A stretch of 64,000 nucleotides of DNA from Geomonas sp. RF6 (GCF_021044625.1 NZ_CP087999.1:4361001-4425000), one strand, 5' to 3'. Counted from the first letter of the stretch, positions 25,262 through 34,137 are shown. Notes: generated by a model not told the origin, from the sequence alone. Translations and numbers: made by a program.

Positions 25262-25343
25262 TGCAGGCCGGGATAAGCCGCAGGGGTTCCCGGCGTCCAT
25301 CCCCATCGGACTGCCGGAAACGCTTCCCTTATTCCGCCCTACA
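25262..25343. repeat. REP-like inverted pair, GCCGGGATAAGCC family
   Basis: A single module: GCAGGCCGGGATAAGCCGCAGG, then an inverted half ending GGAAACGCTTCCCTTATTCC, then GCCCTACA. It is close to the modules at 19561-19760. Together with the terminator it fills the 357-base gap (25192-25548) between glgP and the CheW gene. A GATCATTTTT and TATAATTAGA (25415-25424) could be a promoter region for cheW. Confidence 0.75.
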
Positions 25344-25548
25344 TTTCTCCCAGATCATTTTTTTCTGCCTAAAACGTGCCTGCCGCTCAAGATTTCCCGT
25401 TCCTTGTCGAAGTTATAATTAGAGAACGACATTCAGGCACTAAATTGCCATTCCCTGCCTCCGCCGAAGAGGTAAGAATGGCGATTATGAGGCTTTTGGT
25501 TCATTAAATAGGTCAAAATTACCAGGACGGAAAAGAGGAACGGTTACG

Positions 25549-26040
25549 ATGTCTAGAGACACGGTAGCAAGGAAGGTGGGGGTAAGTGGTGCCTTGATCC
25601 AGCTGGTCAGCTTCCGGCTGGCAAACGAGGAATACGCAGTCGAGGTGCTGAGGGTTCGGGAGATCATCCGGATGACCGCCATTACCCACGTCCCAAACAC
25701 CCCCCACTGCATCGAGGGGATCATCAATCTGCGCGGAAAGGTCATTCCTATTGTCTCGCTCAGGGGGCGTTTCAACATGATGCCGGCCGACCACGACCAG
25801 CACACCCGCATCATGGTGATGGACGTGGCCGGCACCCTCATGGGGTTCGTTGTGGACGGCGTCTCCGAGGTCATCCGCATCGCCAGCTCCGACATTCAGC
25901 CCCCTCCGAACCTGGTGACCTCCAGTGTCGACTCTGACGTCATATCGGGAGTCATACATCACGGCGACCAGCTTCTCATCTTGCTCCAGCTGGACCGCAT
26001 GTTCTCCGAATGGGAGCAGAGGGCGTTCGAGGCCTTCTAG
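25549..26040 (+). CDS. cheW: CheW-like chemotaxis coupling protein
   Basis: 163 residues. The CheW beta-barrel is clear: LVSFRLANEEYAVEVLRVREIIR, shown in part, then VPNTPHCIEGIINLRGKVIPIV (again the most conserved portion) and MGFVVDGVSEVIRI. The NLRG motif for receptor and CheA binding is intact. CheW links chemoreceptors to CheA; no CheA gene is nearby, so it works with a pathway encoded elsewhere, perhaps the soluble receptor-like protein at 36312. The next gene (51 bases downstream) is a GGDEF protein, a possible c-di-GMP link. Confidence 0.93.
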   Translation: MSRDTVARKVGVSGALIQLVSFRLANEEYAVEVLRVREIIRMTAITHVPNTPHCIEGIINLRGKVIPIVSLRGRFNMMPADHDQHTRIMVMDVAGTLMGFVVDGVSEVIRIASSDIQPPPNLVTSSVDSDVISGVIHHGDQLLILLQLDRMFSEWEQRAFEAF

Positions 26041-26091
26041 GCCTGCAGCTTCTGGAGGGCATCCGGCAAGGGGCCGTCCTTTGAGGAAACG

Positions 26092-28014
26092 ATGGACAGT
26101 AACAGGTCCCCCTCCAGCACAGTTCGCTTCCTGTCCCTCTACGTCGTCGGGGGTGCGGGATGGATCCTCTTTTGCCTCCCCTTGATCGGCGCGCTGATCA
26201 AGAGCGAAGTCACGAGGTATGTGGTCTGCGGTCTTTGCGGCTTTCTCTTTCTGACTGTCTCCGCCATTTCCCTGAAGAGGCTCCTGCTGCGCTCCCTGCG
26301 TGAGACACAGGACCTTTTCGAGGCAACGTTCGAGCAGACGGCGATAGGAATGGCGCACCTCTCCACGGACGGATCGTGGCTGCGGGTAAACTGCGCCTTT
26401 TGCTCCATGCTCGGGTACAGCGACAGGGAGCTCACTTCCTTCGGCTACCGGGAGATCACTCACCCGGACGATATGGCCGTGAGCGACGAGCAGTTGCGCA
26501 AGGTATTGCGCGATGAGCTTCCCAGCTACACGCTGCAAAAGCGCTACCTGCACAAGAGGGGGCACGCGATATGGGTTTCCCTCACCCTCGCTCCCCTCCG
26601 AAGTGTGGACGGGAAGGTCGCCTATCTCATCGCGGTGGTAGAGGATATCTCGGAGCGGAAAAAAGCCGAGGAGGAACTGGCACGCCATCGCGACGACCTC
26701 GAGTCGCTGGTAGCCGAGAGGGCGGCGGAGCTCTCCAGGAGCGAGCAGCGACTGAAAGAGGCGCAGATGATCTCCCACGTCGGGAACTGGGAGCTCGACC
26801 ACCTCTCTGGCACCCTCTCCTGGTCCGACGAGCTGTGCCGTATCGTGGAGCTCGAGCGGGGTGCTAAGCCTTCGCTGGAATACTTCCTTTCGCTGCACCA
26901 CCCTGAGGAGCGCGCGGCGATTGTCCATGACTATGCCTGCTGCCGGGAGAGCGGGGAGCTCTGTACCGTCGAGCACCGCCTCTTTTTCCCAGACGGGAGG
27001 ATAAAGCACCTGCATGAGCACTGCCGCACCTACCTCGACGAGAGGGGGAGGGGGGTGCGCAGCGCGGGGACGATCCAGGATGTCACAGCCCATTGGGAGA
27101 CGGAAGAAAGGCTGCGCCAGTTCTCCCGCGTGGTGGAGCAAAGCCCCGTGTCTGTGGTCATTACCGATCTCTCCGGGAGCATCTCCTACGTAAACCCCAA
27201 ATTCTCCGAGCTCACAGGCTACTCCCCCGAGGAAGTACTCGGCCGCAACCCCCGCCTCCTGAAGACTGGACTCACGGACGTGGAAGTGTACCGGGATATG
27301 TGGCTTGCGCTGCGGGAGAGAAAGCCGTGGCGCGGGGAATTCTGCAACAGGAAAAAGGACGGCTCCCTCTACTGGGAGCGGGCGTATATCGCTCCTGTCC
27401 TCGATGCCCATGGCGTCACCACCGGTTTCGTGGCGGTAAAGGAAGACATCACGGAGCAGAAGGAGACGGAAGAGAAGCTGCGCGAGCTCTCTCTCTGCGA
27501 CCAGCTCACCGGGCTCTCGAACCGCCGCGGCTTCCTCGTGCTGGCGGAACAGCAGATAAAGGTATCGAACCGTCTCCGCAAGGGGTTTCTCCTCATCTAT
27601 GTCGATCTGGACGGCATGAAGTGGATAAACGATACGCTGGGGCACGGGGAGGGTGACCGGGCACTGGTCGATACCGCGGCGATCCTGCGAGGTTCCCTGC
27701 GCAGCTCCGACGTCATCGCCCGCCTTGGCGGGGACGAGTTCGCCGCCATGTCGCTGGAGGGGGGGGAGTCGACCGGGGAAGCGCTCGCAGCGAGGCTCCA
27801 GCAGGCGGTCGCAGCGCACAACGAAAGCCCGGGACTGCGCTATCCCCTCTCACTCAGTTTCGGCATAACGCATTACGACCCGGCGCACCCCTGTTCGATC
27901 GATGAGCTCCTGGCGCGCGGGGACGCGCTGATGTACGAGGTGAAACGGCAGAAGAAGGGGGCGGGACTCCTCCTCGACCGCGGGCGCTCCCCCCGTGCGC
28001 TGAGGTTATCGTAA
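26092..28014 (+). CDS. Membrane PAS-PAS-PAS-GGDEF diguanylate cyclase
   Basis: 640 residues. Two membrane helices at ~11-34 and ~43-62 are followed by three PAS/PAC domains (~75-195, ~220-330, ~340-460). Typical PAC ends are DISERKKAEEEL, DVTAHWETEERL and DITEQKETEEKL. The GGDEF domain (~465-630) has GGDEF at 546-550 and an RSSD inhibitory site five residues before, so it should be active. No EAL domain is present. The upstream part is a multi-input sensor; ligands are unknown. It probably shares a transcript with the CheW gene. Confidence 0.93.
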   Translation: MDSNRSPSSTVRFLSLYVVGGAGWILFCLPLIGALIKSEVTRYVVCGLCGFLFLTVSAISLKRLLLRSLRETQDLFEATFEQTAIGMAHLSTDGSWLRVNCAFCSMLGYSDRELTSFGYREITHPDDMAVSDEQLRKVLRDELPSYTLQKRYLHKRGHAIWVSLTLAPLRSVDGKVAYLIAVVEDISERKKAEEELARHRDDLESLVAERAAELSRSEQRLKEAQMISHVGNWELDHLSGTLSWSDELCRIVELERGAKPSLEYFLSLHHPEERAAIVHDYACCRESGELCTVEHRLFFPDGRIKHLHEHCRTYLDERGRGVRSAGTIQDVTAHWETEERLRQFSRVVEQSPVSVVITDLSGSISYVNPKFSELTGYSPEEVLGRNPRLLKTGLTDVEVYRDMWLALRERKPWRGEFCNRKKDGSLYWERAYIAPVLDAHGVTTGFVAVKEDITEQKETEEKLRELSLCDQLTGLSNRRGFLVLAEQQIKVSNRLRKGFLLIYVDLDGMKWINDTLGHGEGDRALVDTAAILRGSLRSSDVIARLGGDEFAAMSLEGGESTGEALAARLQQAVAAHNESPGLRYPLSLSFGITHYDPAHPCSIDELLARGDALMYEVKRQKKGAGLLLDRGRSPRALRLS

Positions 28015-28114
28015 TCCGGGGGAGCGTTGGGCCTTCTGCAGTGCTTCGTGGAAAACAATATCTTGTTCCTGCGAACTGATGGATGAACCTCCGTCCAGGC
28101 GCGGCAGGCGGGGA

Positions 28115-28414
28115 CTACAGGTCTGCGGCGAGGGAGTCGCGGGCACAGTTGGAGAGAAAGTCGAAGACTTCGCCGCGGGTGGCGATGAAACGGGGGAGGT
28201 CCTGGTTCATCAGGTCCTCCAGGAGGTGGAGGGTGTCGGCGTCGTCCCGCCGCAGGTCGTCCATGACCGCCTCCAGCACCGGGAGGACTTCGTAGAGGTC
28301 GTTGCGGTTGAAAGGGGCATCGTCCGGCTTCCCCCGAAACTTCGGCAGGTCTCGCGTTTCCACCACCCTAGGGTAGCGGTACTTCAGATCCGATGGTTTG
28401 ATGACGAGGGGCAT
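28115..28414 (-). CDS. Small hypothetical protein (YRYPRVVETRDLPKF-type)
   Basis: 99 residues from the ATG at 28414, preceded by AGGAGACAAAGG. It begins PLVIKPSDLKYRYPRVVETR, is acidic, and has a helical C-terminal half (LYEVLPVLEAVMDDL, LHLLEDLMNQDLP, EVFDFLSNCARDSL). No signal or membrane segment, so it is cytoplasmic. An in-frame upstream ATG would overlap the next minus-strand gene out of frame and was rejected. It lies 49 bases after the HTH/Cys-tail gene on the same strand and is probably cotranscribed. Function unknown. Confidence 0.65.
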   Translation of the reverse strand: MPLVIKPSDLKYRYPRVVETRDLPKFRGKPDDAPFNRNDLYEVLPVLEAVMDDLRRDDADTLHLLEDLMNQDLPRFIATRGEVFDFLSNCARDSLAADL

Positions 28415-28463
28415 ATCCTTTGTCTCCTGATTCAGTTGATGCGCTTCGGTCTCCGTCCCGACC

Positions 28464-28703
28464 CTAGTGGCAGCCGCAGGAGCCGCTGCAGCCAGTCCGG
28501 CAGGAAGTCGTCGCGCCGACAGCTTCGTCCGGGTGGTACGACTGAAGCGACGACTCGGTGATCCACCAGCTTCCCTCACGGCACTCGCCCTCCAGCTTTT
28601 TTTGTTTGAGGAGCATGAGGATCTTCAGTGGCGTCGTGCCGAGCCGTGCTGCAGCGGCCTCGGCGGAGATCTGTGCTGTCTGGTCTTCTTTTTCCGTGGA
28701 CAT
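28464..28703 (-). CDS. Small HTH (excisionase-like) protein with Cys-rich tail
   Basis: 79 residues. Residues ~12-55 (ISAEAAAARLGTTPLKILML, then KKLEGECREGSWWITESSLQ) resemble a MerR/excisionase-type winged helix. The last 13 residues, SCRTGCSGSCGCH, hold four cysteines and a His and look like a metal- or cofactor-binding tail. A GAGGATG-type site precedes the ATG at 28703. The combination suggests a small metal- or redox-responsive regulator, but no target is evident. It probably forms an operon with the 99-residue gene. Confidence 0.68.
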   Translation of the reverse strand: MSTEKEDQTAQISAEAAAARLGTTPLKILMLLKQKKLEGECREGSWWITESSLQSYHPDEAVGATTSCRTGCSGSCGCH

Positions 28704-28917
28704 CCTCTTTCTCCTTTATCCGGGGTTGGTTCCCGGAGTCACACATACATGGAGCGTGCCACCGGTGCCACCCCCCGCCGAACGGGGTGGGGACGCGTGG
28801 AGGTGCCTGAGGCGCAGGCTCCCTGGCAGGAAGCTGCCTAAGAAACGTTCACAGAAGTGGCGTCCCTGGCAGTGCAATACAGCGAAGCGGTGGAGGGCCG
28901 AGAAGTCAGTGGCTTTT
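28704..28917. other. Divergent intergenic region with strong hairpins
   Basis: 214 bases between the small HTH gene and the hybrid kinase. On the plus strand it can form CCACCCC/GGGGTGG (28770-28793) and GGCAG-GAAG-CTGCC (28824-28837), with GGAG/CTCC between them. The GGGACGC string recalls a c-di-GMP riboswitch, but the rest of that motif is not convincing. It may be a structured leader of the kinase mRNA. Confidence 0.35.
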
Positions 28918-31900
28918 GTGAGCTTGAGAACGAAGATGACTGTGGCGATTTCCGCGCTTTTGGCTGTGCTCCTCTCCGCGTGCGCGCTATTGGCGCTTGG
29001 CTACCTGGAAAACCATCTCAAGCAGATGGTTTTTTCCCAGCAGTCCGCCATGATCTCGGCGGTGGCCGCCCAGGTCGATGATAAATTGCGTACCCTGCAG
29101 ACGGAACTGCACGGTCTGGCTTTCGGACTGACCCCCGCGATGATCGCCGAGCCGGCCGGTGCTGCGAGCTACATCTCAGCGCGTCCCGATTCCCTTGCCA
29201 TCTTCGACAATGGCGTCTACCTCTTCTCCCCTGCCGGAAAGGTCATGGCGGCGGTGCCGGAGGGGGTATCACTGCCGGGAGAGGAGCTCCGGGCCAGAGA
29301 CTGCATTAAGAGGACCGTAGCGACTGGCCGGCCCCAGATCCCCGATCCGTTCGTTCTGAACCAGAACGCCCCCCGCCCGGTCATCATGTTCACCACCCCC
29401 ATACTCGATCGAAACGGAAAGGTCATAGCGGTGCTCGGCGGGAGCATCGATCTCCTGAAGAAGAATTTCGTCGGCGCCCTCTCGTCGGTGAAACTCGGGG
29501 AGAAGGGGTATCTCTACCTCTTTGACAGCTCCAGAACGCTCCTAATGCACCCGGATCCCTCGCGTGTGTTGAAAAGGGACACCACCCCGGGCAAAAACCG
29601 GCTTTTCGACGCGGCGACGCGCGGATTCGAAGGGACGGGGGAGACTGTGAATTCCAGGGGAGTGCCGATGATAGCCTCCTTCAAGCGGCTCTCCTCCACC
29701 GGGTGGATACTCGGCGGCAATTTGCCGCAGTCCGAGGCGTACTCCCCGGTGTACGGGGCGCAGCGCTACGTCTTCCTCGCCCTCGTGCTGGCGCTGGCCG
29801 CTTCCGTTCTCGGCGTATCCCTTTGCACCAACCACCTGGTGGCGCCGCTGCTGCGGGTAACTGCGCAGGTACGGGAGCTCTCGGAAAAGAAGGAGGCATT
29901 CGGCCACCGCATCGAGGTGAAGTCGGAGAACGAAATCGGGGTGCTGGCGGACGCCTTCAATGCTGTGCTCTCGGAGCTCGACGCCCAGAAGGGTGAGCTG
30001 CAGCGGCAGCTCAGGTTCTTTCGCGCTCTCATCGATACCATTCCCTTTCCACTTTTCTACAAGGACACCAGCGGTGTCTTTCTCGGGTGCAACGAGGCCT
30101 TTGAGCGGGCTTTCGGCATGCCGATGGAGCGGCTGGTGGGGAAGATGGCGTCGGACTTCCAGCCGGACCACCTTGCCGAAATCTACCAGAAGGCGGACGA
30201 GGCGCTGCTGAGAGAGCGCGGTGTGCAGGTTTACGAGGCGCGGGTAGCGTTCGCCGACGGCACCGAGCATGACGTTATCTTCCACAAGGGGATCTACCCT
30301 GCTGCCGACGGTTCTCCCGGCGGGATCGTCGGGTCACTCCTCGATATAACTGAGCGGAAGCGATCCGAGGAGGCGCACGACAAGACGAGGCGCCAGATGC
30401 AGCTTATCCTCGATACGGTGGAGGAGGGGATTTACGGGCTCGATCTGGAAGGGCGCGTCACCTTCATCAATCCGGCCGCCGCGATAATGAGCGGGTTTTC
30501 CCAGGAGGAGCTTCTCGGATCGCACCAGCACTCGACGATACATCACTCCAGGGAGAACGGCGGCGTCTACCCTGTGGAGGAGTGCCCTATCTACGCGACG
30601 TTCAGGGACGGCATGACCCATCATGCGGACGACGAGGTCTTCTGGAGGAAGGACGGCACGAGCTTCCCGGTGGAGTATGCCAGTAACCCCATCGTGGAGG
30701 ACGGCCGCCTGGTCGGCGCGGTGGTGACCTTCACCGACATCTCCCAGCGAAAGCGCGCCGAAGAACAGCTCCTCATGCTCTCCCAGGCGCTGATGCAGAG
30801 TCCCGTCGGCGTCCTGGTGACCGATACCGAAGGCACCATCGAGTACGTAAACCCGAAAATCACCGAGGTATACGGGTACCTTCCGGAGGAGGTCATAGGG
30901 GAGAACCCGCGCATCTTCAAGTCGGGGCAGATGCCGCAGGAGGTGTACGCCTCCCTGTGGGAGACGGTGCGCTCCGGCAGGGTCTGGAGCGGCGAGATAC
31001 ACAACATGAAGAAGGACGGGGAGCTCTTCTGGGAGCGAGCCACCATCTTTCCCGTCAGGAAGAGCACCGGCGAGATCGCCAACTTCATGGCCTTCAAGGA
31101 GGACATCTCGGAGCAAAAGAGGCTGGAGGCCCAGCTGCGTCAATCCCAGAAGATGGAGGCGGTAGGGCAGCTGGCAGGGGGCGTCGCGCACGATTTCAAC
31201 AACATCCTCACCGTCATCATAGGGTTCGGTGAGCTTTTGCAGCATTCCCTGGAAAAGGAGGATTTCCGGCGCAAGCACATGGAGCAGATCATTGCCGCCG
31301 CAAGCCGCGCCTCGCACCTCACCGGGAGCCTCCTCGCCTTCAGCAGGAAGCAGCACATGCTCCTCGTACCGACCGACCTGAACACCCTCGGGCGCAAGCA
31401 CATGAAGTTCCTGTGCCGCATCATCGGCGAGGACGTCGCGCTGCACAGCGATTTTGGGGAGCAGCCGCTCGTGGTCCTCGCGGACGGCGGGCAGATCGAG
31501 CAGGTCCTCATGAACCTCGCGACCAATGCGCGCGACGCCATGCCGTCTGGAGGGACGCTGCGCATAGGCACGCAGAGGGTGGAACTTGACGACGACTTCT
31601 GCCGCGAGCACGGCTGCTCCGCACGGGGCTGGCACGTGCTTCTTACCGTCACCGATACCGGTACCGGGATGGATCCCCAGACGCTGAAGAAAATCTTCGA
31701 GCCGTTCTTTACCACGAAGGAGACGGGGCGGGGGACGGGGCTCGGGCTCTCCATCGTGTACGGCATCGTGAAGCAGCACGGCGGCTACATCACGGTCGTG
31801 AGCGAACGAGGGGTGGGGACGACCTTCAGCGTGTACCTTCCCGAAATCGCCCCTGCCGAGGAAAAGGTGGAGACCGTGCCCCTGCCGCGCCCGGAAGGGG

Positions 31901-32268
31901 GGAAGGAGACGATACTTCTTGCCGAAGACGAGCCGGCGGTGCGCGACCTGGTGCGCACCGTGCTGAAGGAATTTGGCTACAAGGTCATGGTGGCGCACGA
32001 CGGGGCGGAGGCGGTCGAGCTTTATTCCAGGCATGCCGACGAGATCGATCTCGCCCTCTTCGATGTGATCATGCCGAAAAAGAGCGGCAAGGAGGCGTGC
32101 GACGAGCTGCGCGCCATGAACCCGGCACTGCGCGTCCTCCTGCTGAGCGGCTACACCGCGGACAGGATCGAGGACCACGGGATCCTGGCGGAAGGGGTCG
32201 AGCTGATGATGAAGCCGGTCCAGGCGACGGCCCTGGCGAGAAAGGTACGGGAGATGCTGGACGCCTGA
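28918..32268 (+). CDS. Hybrid sensor histidine kinase: Cache-HAMP-PAS3-HisKA-HATPase-REC
   Basis: 1116 residues from the GTG at 28918. The start is uncertain: an ATG at 28936 is also possible, and an in-frame ATG at 28558 gives an implausible extension over the opposite genes. Order: membrane helix ~8-28, periplasmic double-Cache sensor (~35-275), membrane helix ~282-304, HAMP, three PAS domains (~365-737), HisKA with H758 (GGVAHDFNN), HATPase (NLATNARDAMP, DTGTGM, GTGLGLSIVYG), and a C-terminal receiver with D1049 (LFDVIMP). Autophosphorylation and intramolecular transfer to the receiver are expected; the final output partner is not adjacent. Cache domains usually bind small organic acids or similar ligands. 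Confidence 0.92.
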   Translation: MSLRTKMTVAISALLAVLLSACALLALGYLENHLKQMVFSQQSAMISAVAAQVDDKLRTLQTELHGLAFGLTPAMIAEPAGAASYISARPDSLAIFDNGVYLFSPAGKVMAAVPEGVSLPGEELRARDCIKRTVATGRPQIPDPFVLNQNAPRPVIMFTTPILDRNGKVIAVLGGSIDLLKKNFVGALSSVKLGEKGYLYLFDSSRTLLMHPDPSRVLKRDTTPGKNRLFDAATRGFEGTGETVNSRGVPMIASFKRLSSTGWILGGNLPQSEAYSPVYGAQRYVFLALVLALAASVLGVSLCTNHLVAPLLRVTAQVRELSEKKEAFGHRIEVKSENEIGVLADAFNAVLSELDAQKGELQRQLRFFRALIDTIPFPLFYKDTSGVFLGCNEAFERAFGMPMERLVGKMASDFQPDHLAEIYQKADEALLRERGVQVYEARVAFADGTEHDVIFHKGIYPAADGSPGGIVGSLLDITERKRSEEAHDKTRRQMQLILDTVEEGIYGLDLEGRVTFINPAAAIMSGFSQEELLGSHQHSTIHHSRENGGVYPVEECPIYATFRDGMTHHADDEVFWRKDGTSFPVEYASNPIVEDGRLVGAVVTFTDISQRKRAEEQLLMLSQALMQSPVGVLVTDTEGTIEYVNPKITEVYGYLPEEVIGENPRIFKSGQMPQEVYASLWETVRSGRVWSGEIHNMKKDGELFWERATIFPVRKSTGEIANFMAFKEDISEQKRLEAQLRQSQKMEAVGQLAGGVAHDFNNILTVIIGFGELLQHSLEKEDFRRKHMEQIIAAASRASHLTGSLLAFSRKQHMLLVPTDLNTLGRKHMKFLCRIIGEDVALHSDFGEQPLVVLADGGQIEQVLMNLATNARDAMPSGGTLRIGTQRVELDDDFCREHGCSARGWHVLLTVTDTGTGMDPQTLKKIFEPFFTTKETGRGTGLGLSIVYGIVKQHGGYITVVSERGVGTTFSVYLPEIAPAEEKVETVPLPRPEGGKETILLAEDEPAVRDLVRTVLKEFGYKVMVAHDGAEAVELYSRHADEIDLALFDVIMPKKSGKEACDELRAMNPALRVLLLSGYTADRIEDHGILAEGVELMMKPVQATALARKVREMLDA

Positions 32269-32296
32269 GCAGGCAGGAATTGCAGCCGGTACGCAG

Positions 32297-32326
32297 AGAG
32301 CCCGGGGGAGACCCTCCGGGCTCTTT
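32297..32326 (+). terminator. Intrinsic terminator of the hybrid kinase gene
   Basis: AGAGCCCGG and CCGGGCTCT stem, then TTTCTGT. Confidence 0.8.
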
Positions 32327-32357
32327 CTGTATCAGGGAGAGTTTGCGACGCCTGACC

Positions 32358-33485
32358 TTATCTGCCGCGGGTGTCCGGTGCGATGGCGTGGGGGAAGGGA
32401 ACCGCCGGCGTCGCGGGGGCGGGTGCTGGGGGTGCCGCTGGCGCTGTCGTCGGCGCGGGCGCCGTCGTCGCCGGTGACGGTGACGGTGACGGTGACGCAG
32501 GGGAGGGGGAAGCAGGTGAGTGGGAAGATGTAGCGGGGGCGTGCGTGCGCGGAGCTTCCCTTCCTGCGGGGGCATTCCCCCCCGGTTGTGCTCCCCCTGC
32601 AGGCGGGCGCAGCTGCGGTCCCCGGCGGACCCTCACCGCCGGTGATTCCGCCGGGCGCGCGGCGCTCCTGGAGGAAGTGCGCAGTTCCTGCCGATACCGG
32701 CTGTTGTCGCGCGCGGCGACGGAGCGGTCGATCCTGATCTCCTTTGCCTTGTCGCCGACGTACGCCTTGTTGCGGAGCTGCACGTGGGGGCGCGAGCGTT
32801 TCACCCAGCCGCGGTCGCGCCAGCCGTGGTAGTAGACGCGTCGTCCCCCCCAGTCGCAGTCCCTGTTCAGCCAGGATCCGATGGTGAAGCCGAATCCGTA
32901 GGTGATGGGGGGCGCGTCGTCGGGGCGCTCCTCCAGGTACACGGTCCGAGGGTCGTAGCGCGGCACGTAGAGATAGAGCGGGTCAGCGGGGACGATCCGG
33001 ATATATCCGGCCTGCACGATGACCTGCTCCTCCCTCGTGGAGCGGAGCTTCCCTGCTGCGTAAGCCCTCTCGCGCAGCCGCTGGATCGCGTCCAGCACCT
33101 CCGGTTCCTGGTTCAGGAACGCCTGCCCCACGGTCACCGTCCACTGGTATTCCCGCTCCATCATGAAGAGGACCTCCGGGTAGTGGGCGATCGCCTTCAC
33201 GCTCACGTCCCACTCCTCCCCGTCTATTCGCGCAGAGCTCCCGTAGCGCTCCAGGAAGCGGGCGGCGTAGACGATCTGGTCGGTGAAGGTGGCGGCGGGA
33301 AGGAGCTGGGCGAGGAGCGGGTCGGGGTAGAGCGCGATCGGCGCCAGCAGCTCTTCCAGCTCCTCCGGTGCCAGCCTTCCTGTCGACTGGTACCCGGGGC
33401 GAGCGCTGTCGGCGTGCGCTGCGCTGCCGGTGAGTAACACCAGGAGGCAGAGAGGAACCAGGACTGCGACGAGGCTCTTTTTCAT
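32358..33485 (-). CDS. DUF3300 exported protein with Pro/Ala/Ser-rich tail
   Basis: 375 residues from the ATG at 33485 (GGAG site six bases upstream). Signal peptide: SLVAVLVPLCLLVLLTGSAAHA. DUF3300 signature follows: ELLAPIALYPDPLLAQLLPA, then VLFMMEREYQWTVTVGQAFL and VPRYDPRTVYL. The rest is basic, and the last ~90 residues are low-complexity PSP and TAPA repeats. DUF3300 proteins are exported and of unknown function. The repeat tail likely makes a flexible or cell-wall-spanning extension. The upstream in-frame extension is dismissed because it runs through the repeat element at 33547. Confidence 0.85.
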   Translation of the reverse strand: MKKSLVAVLVPLCLLVLLTGSAAHADSARPGYQSTGRLAPEELEELLAPIALYPDPLLAQLLPAATFTDQIVYAARFLERYGSSARIDGEEWDVSVKAIAHYPEVLFMMEREYQWTVTVGQAFLNQEPEVLDAIQRLRERAYAAGKLRSTREEQVIVQAGYIRIVPADPLYLYVPRYDPRTVYLEERPDDAPPITYGFGFTIGSWLNRDCDWGGRRVYYHGWRDRGWVKRSRPHVQLRNKAYVGDKAKEIRIDRSVAARDNSRYRQELRTSSRSAARPAESPAVRVRRGPQLRPPAGGAQPGGNAPAGREAPRTHAPATSSHSPASPSPASPSPSPSPATTAPAPTTAPAAPPAPAPATPAVPFPHAIAPDTRGR

Positions 33486-33546
33486 AGCACGCTCCGGCGA
33501 TGGAATGGGGATGTGCGGACACTTCAGTTTACCACGGAGAGGGCCT

Positions 33547-33874
33547 GGGGTCAGGCTTTGCATTTGGGTATTTGGTTTTGGTGCAATCCGCAAATGCGCA
33601 AATGCGAAGCCTGACCCCGGGCAGAATACAGAAACAGTCCCCGTCCTTGCGGTGGGGCCTGTCAGCTCCAGCGTCATGGAGTGTCGGCGTCGTGCCGGAA
33701 GGTCATGCGTGGGGTCAGGCTTCGCATTTGGTTATTTGGCTGTGGGGGACCCCGCAAATCCCCAAATGCAAAGCCTGACCCCAGGGCAGGATACAAAAAC
33801 AGGCCCCGTCCTTACGGAGGGGCCTGCGAGCTCTAGCTGCATGAAGAGGTGTCGGCGTCGTGTCGGAGGGATGA
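33547..33874. repeat. Tandem ~164-bp duplication, each unit with a GGGGTCAGGCTT palindrome and a terminator-like hairpin
   Basis: Unit 1 runs 33547-33710, unit 2 from 33711 to about 33874. Each unit starts with the palindromic element (33547-33618 and 33711-33782; arms GGGGTCAGGCTT and AAGCCTGACCCC) and continues with matching GGGCAG-ATACA-AAACAG-CCCCGTCCTT, a GGGGCCTG string and GTGTCGGCGTCGTG. The units have diverged by scattered substitutions. The palindrome is the same family as at 14967. The region (33486-33910) holds no gene. Confidence 0.85.
33795..33825 (-). terminator. Terminator-like hairpin in repeat unit 2
   Basis: Read on the minus strand: AGGCCCC TCCGTAAGGA CGGGGCCT followed by GTTTTTG. 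It stands ~85 bases after the stop of the 55-residue gene and would terminate it. Unit 1 holds a decayed copy of the same hairpin. Confidence 0.7.
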
Positions 33875-33910
33875 ATGGGGGAGGGCCGACGCTCACGCGG
33901 CCGGATCACT

Positions 33911-34078
33911 TCAGTGGGGGACCTTGCTGCTGGTGATGAGGAACTGCATGACTCCGAGGAGGTTTACCAGCCTGCGCAATATCACGTTTTTTTCCTGTGC
34001 GTTTCGTGCCGCATACAATCTTTCTTTCAGAAGCTGATACTGTTCGTTTACTACAACCAGTGGATCAACCTTCTTCAT
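33911..34078 (-). CDS. 55-residue helical protein of unknown function
   Basis: Starts at the ATG at 34078, seven bases after a perfect AGGAGG, and is preceded by a consensus sigma-70 promoter. The protein is a single amphipathic/charged helix: KKVDPLVVVNEQYQLLKERL, then AARNAQEKNVILRRLVNLLG and MQFLITSSKVPH. No signal or Cys. The strong promoter, strong ribosome site and terminator argue that it is a real expressed small gene. It could be a small regulator or adaptor. Confidence 0.7.
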   Translation of the reverse strand: MKKVDPLVVVNEQYQLLKERLYAARNAQEKNVILRRLVNLLGVMQFLITSSKVPH

Positions 34079-34108
34079 TATAATCCTCCTAAGAAATGAT
34101 CTGCAGCA

Positions 34109-34137
34109 AATATAATCACCGCAGCCCGCGTTGTCAA
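34109..34137 (-). promoter_or_regulatory. Consensus sigma-70 promoter of the 55-residue gene
   Basis: On the minus strand: TTGACA (34137-34132), 17-base spacer, TATATT (34114-34109). The spacer leaves ~25-30 bases of leader to the ATG at 34078. Confidence 0.82.

Noticed and set aside
28711-28860. c-di-GMP (GEMM) riboswitch
   Set aside because: Only the GGGACGC string and a first stem resemble it; the second helix and receptor motif do not fit.
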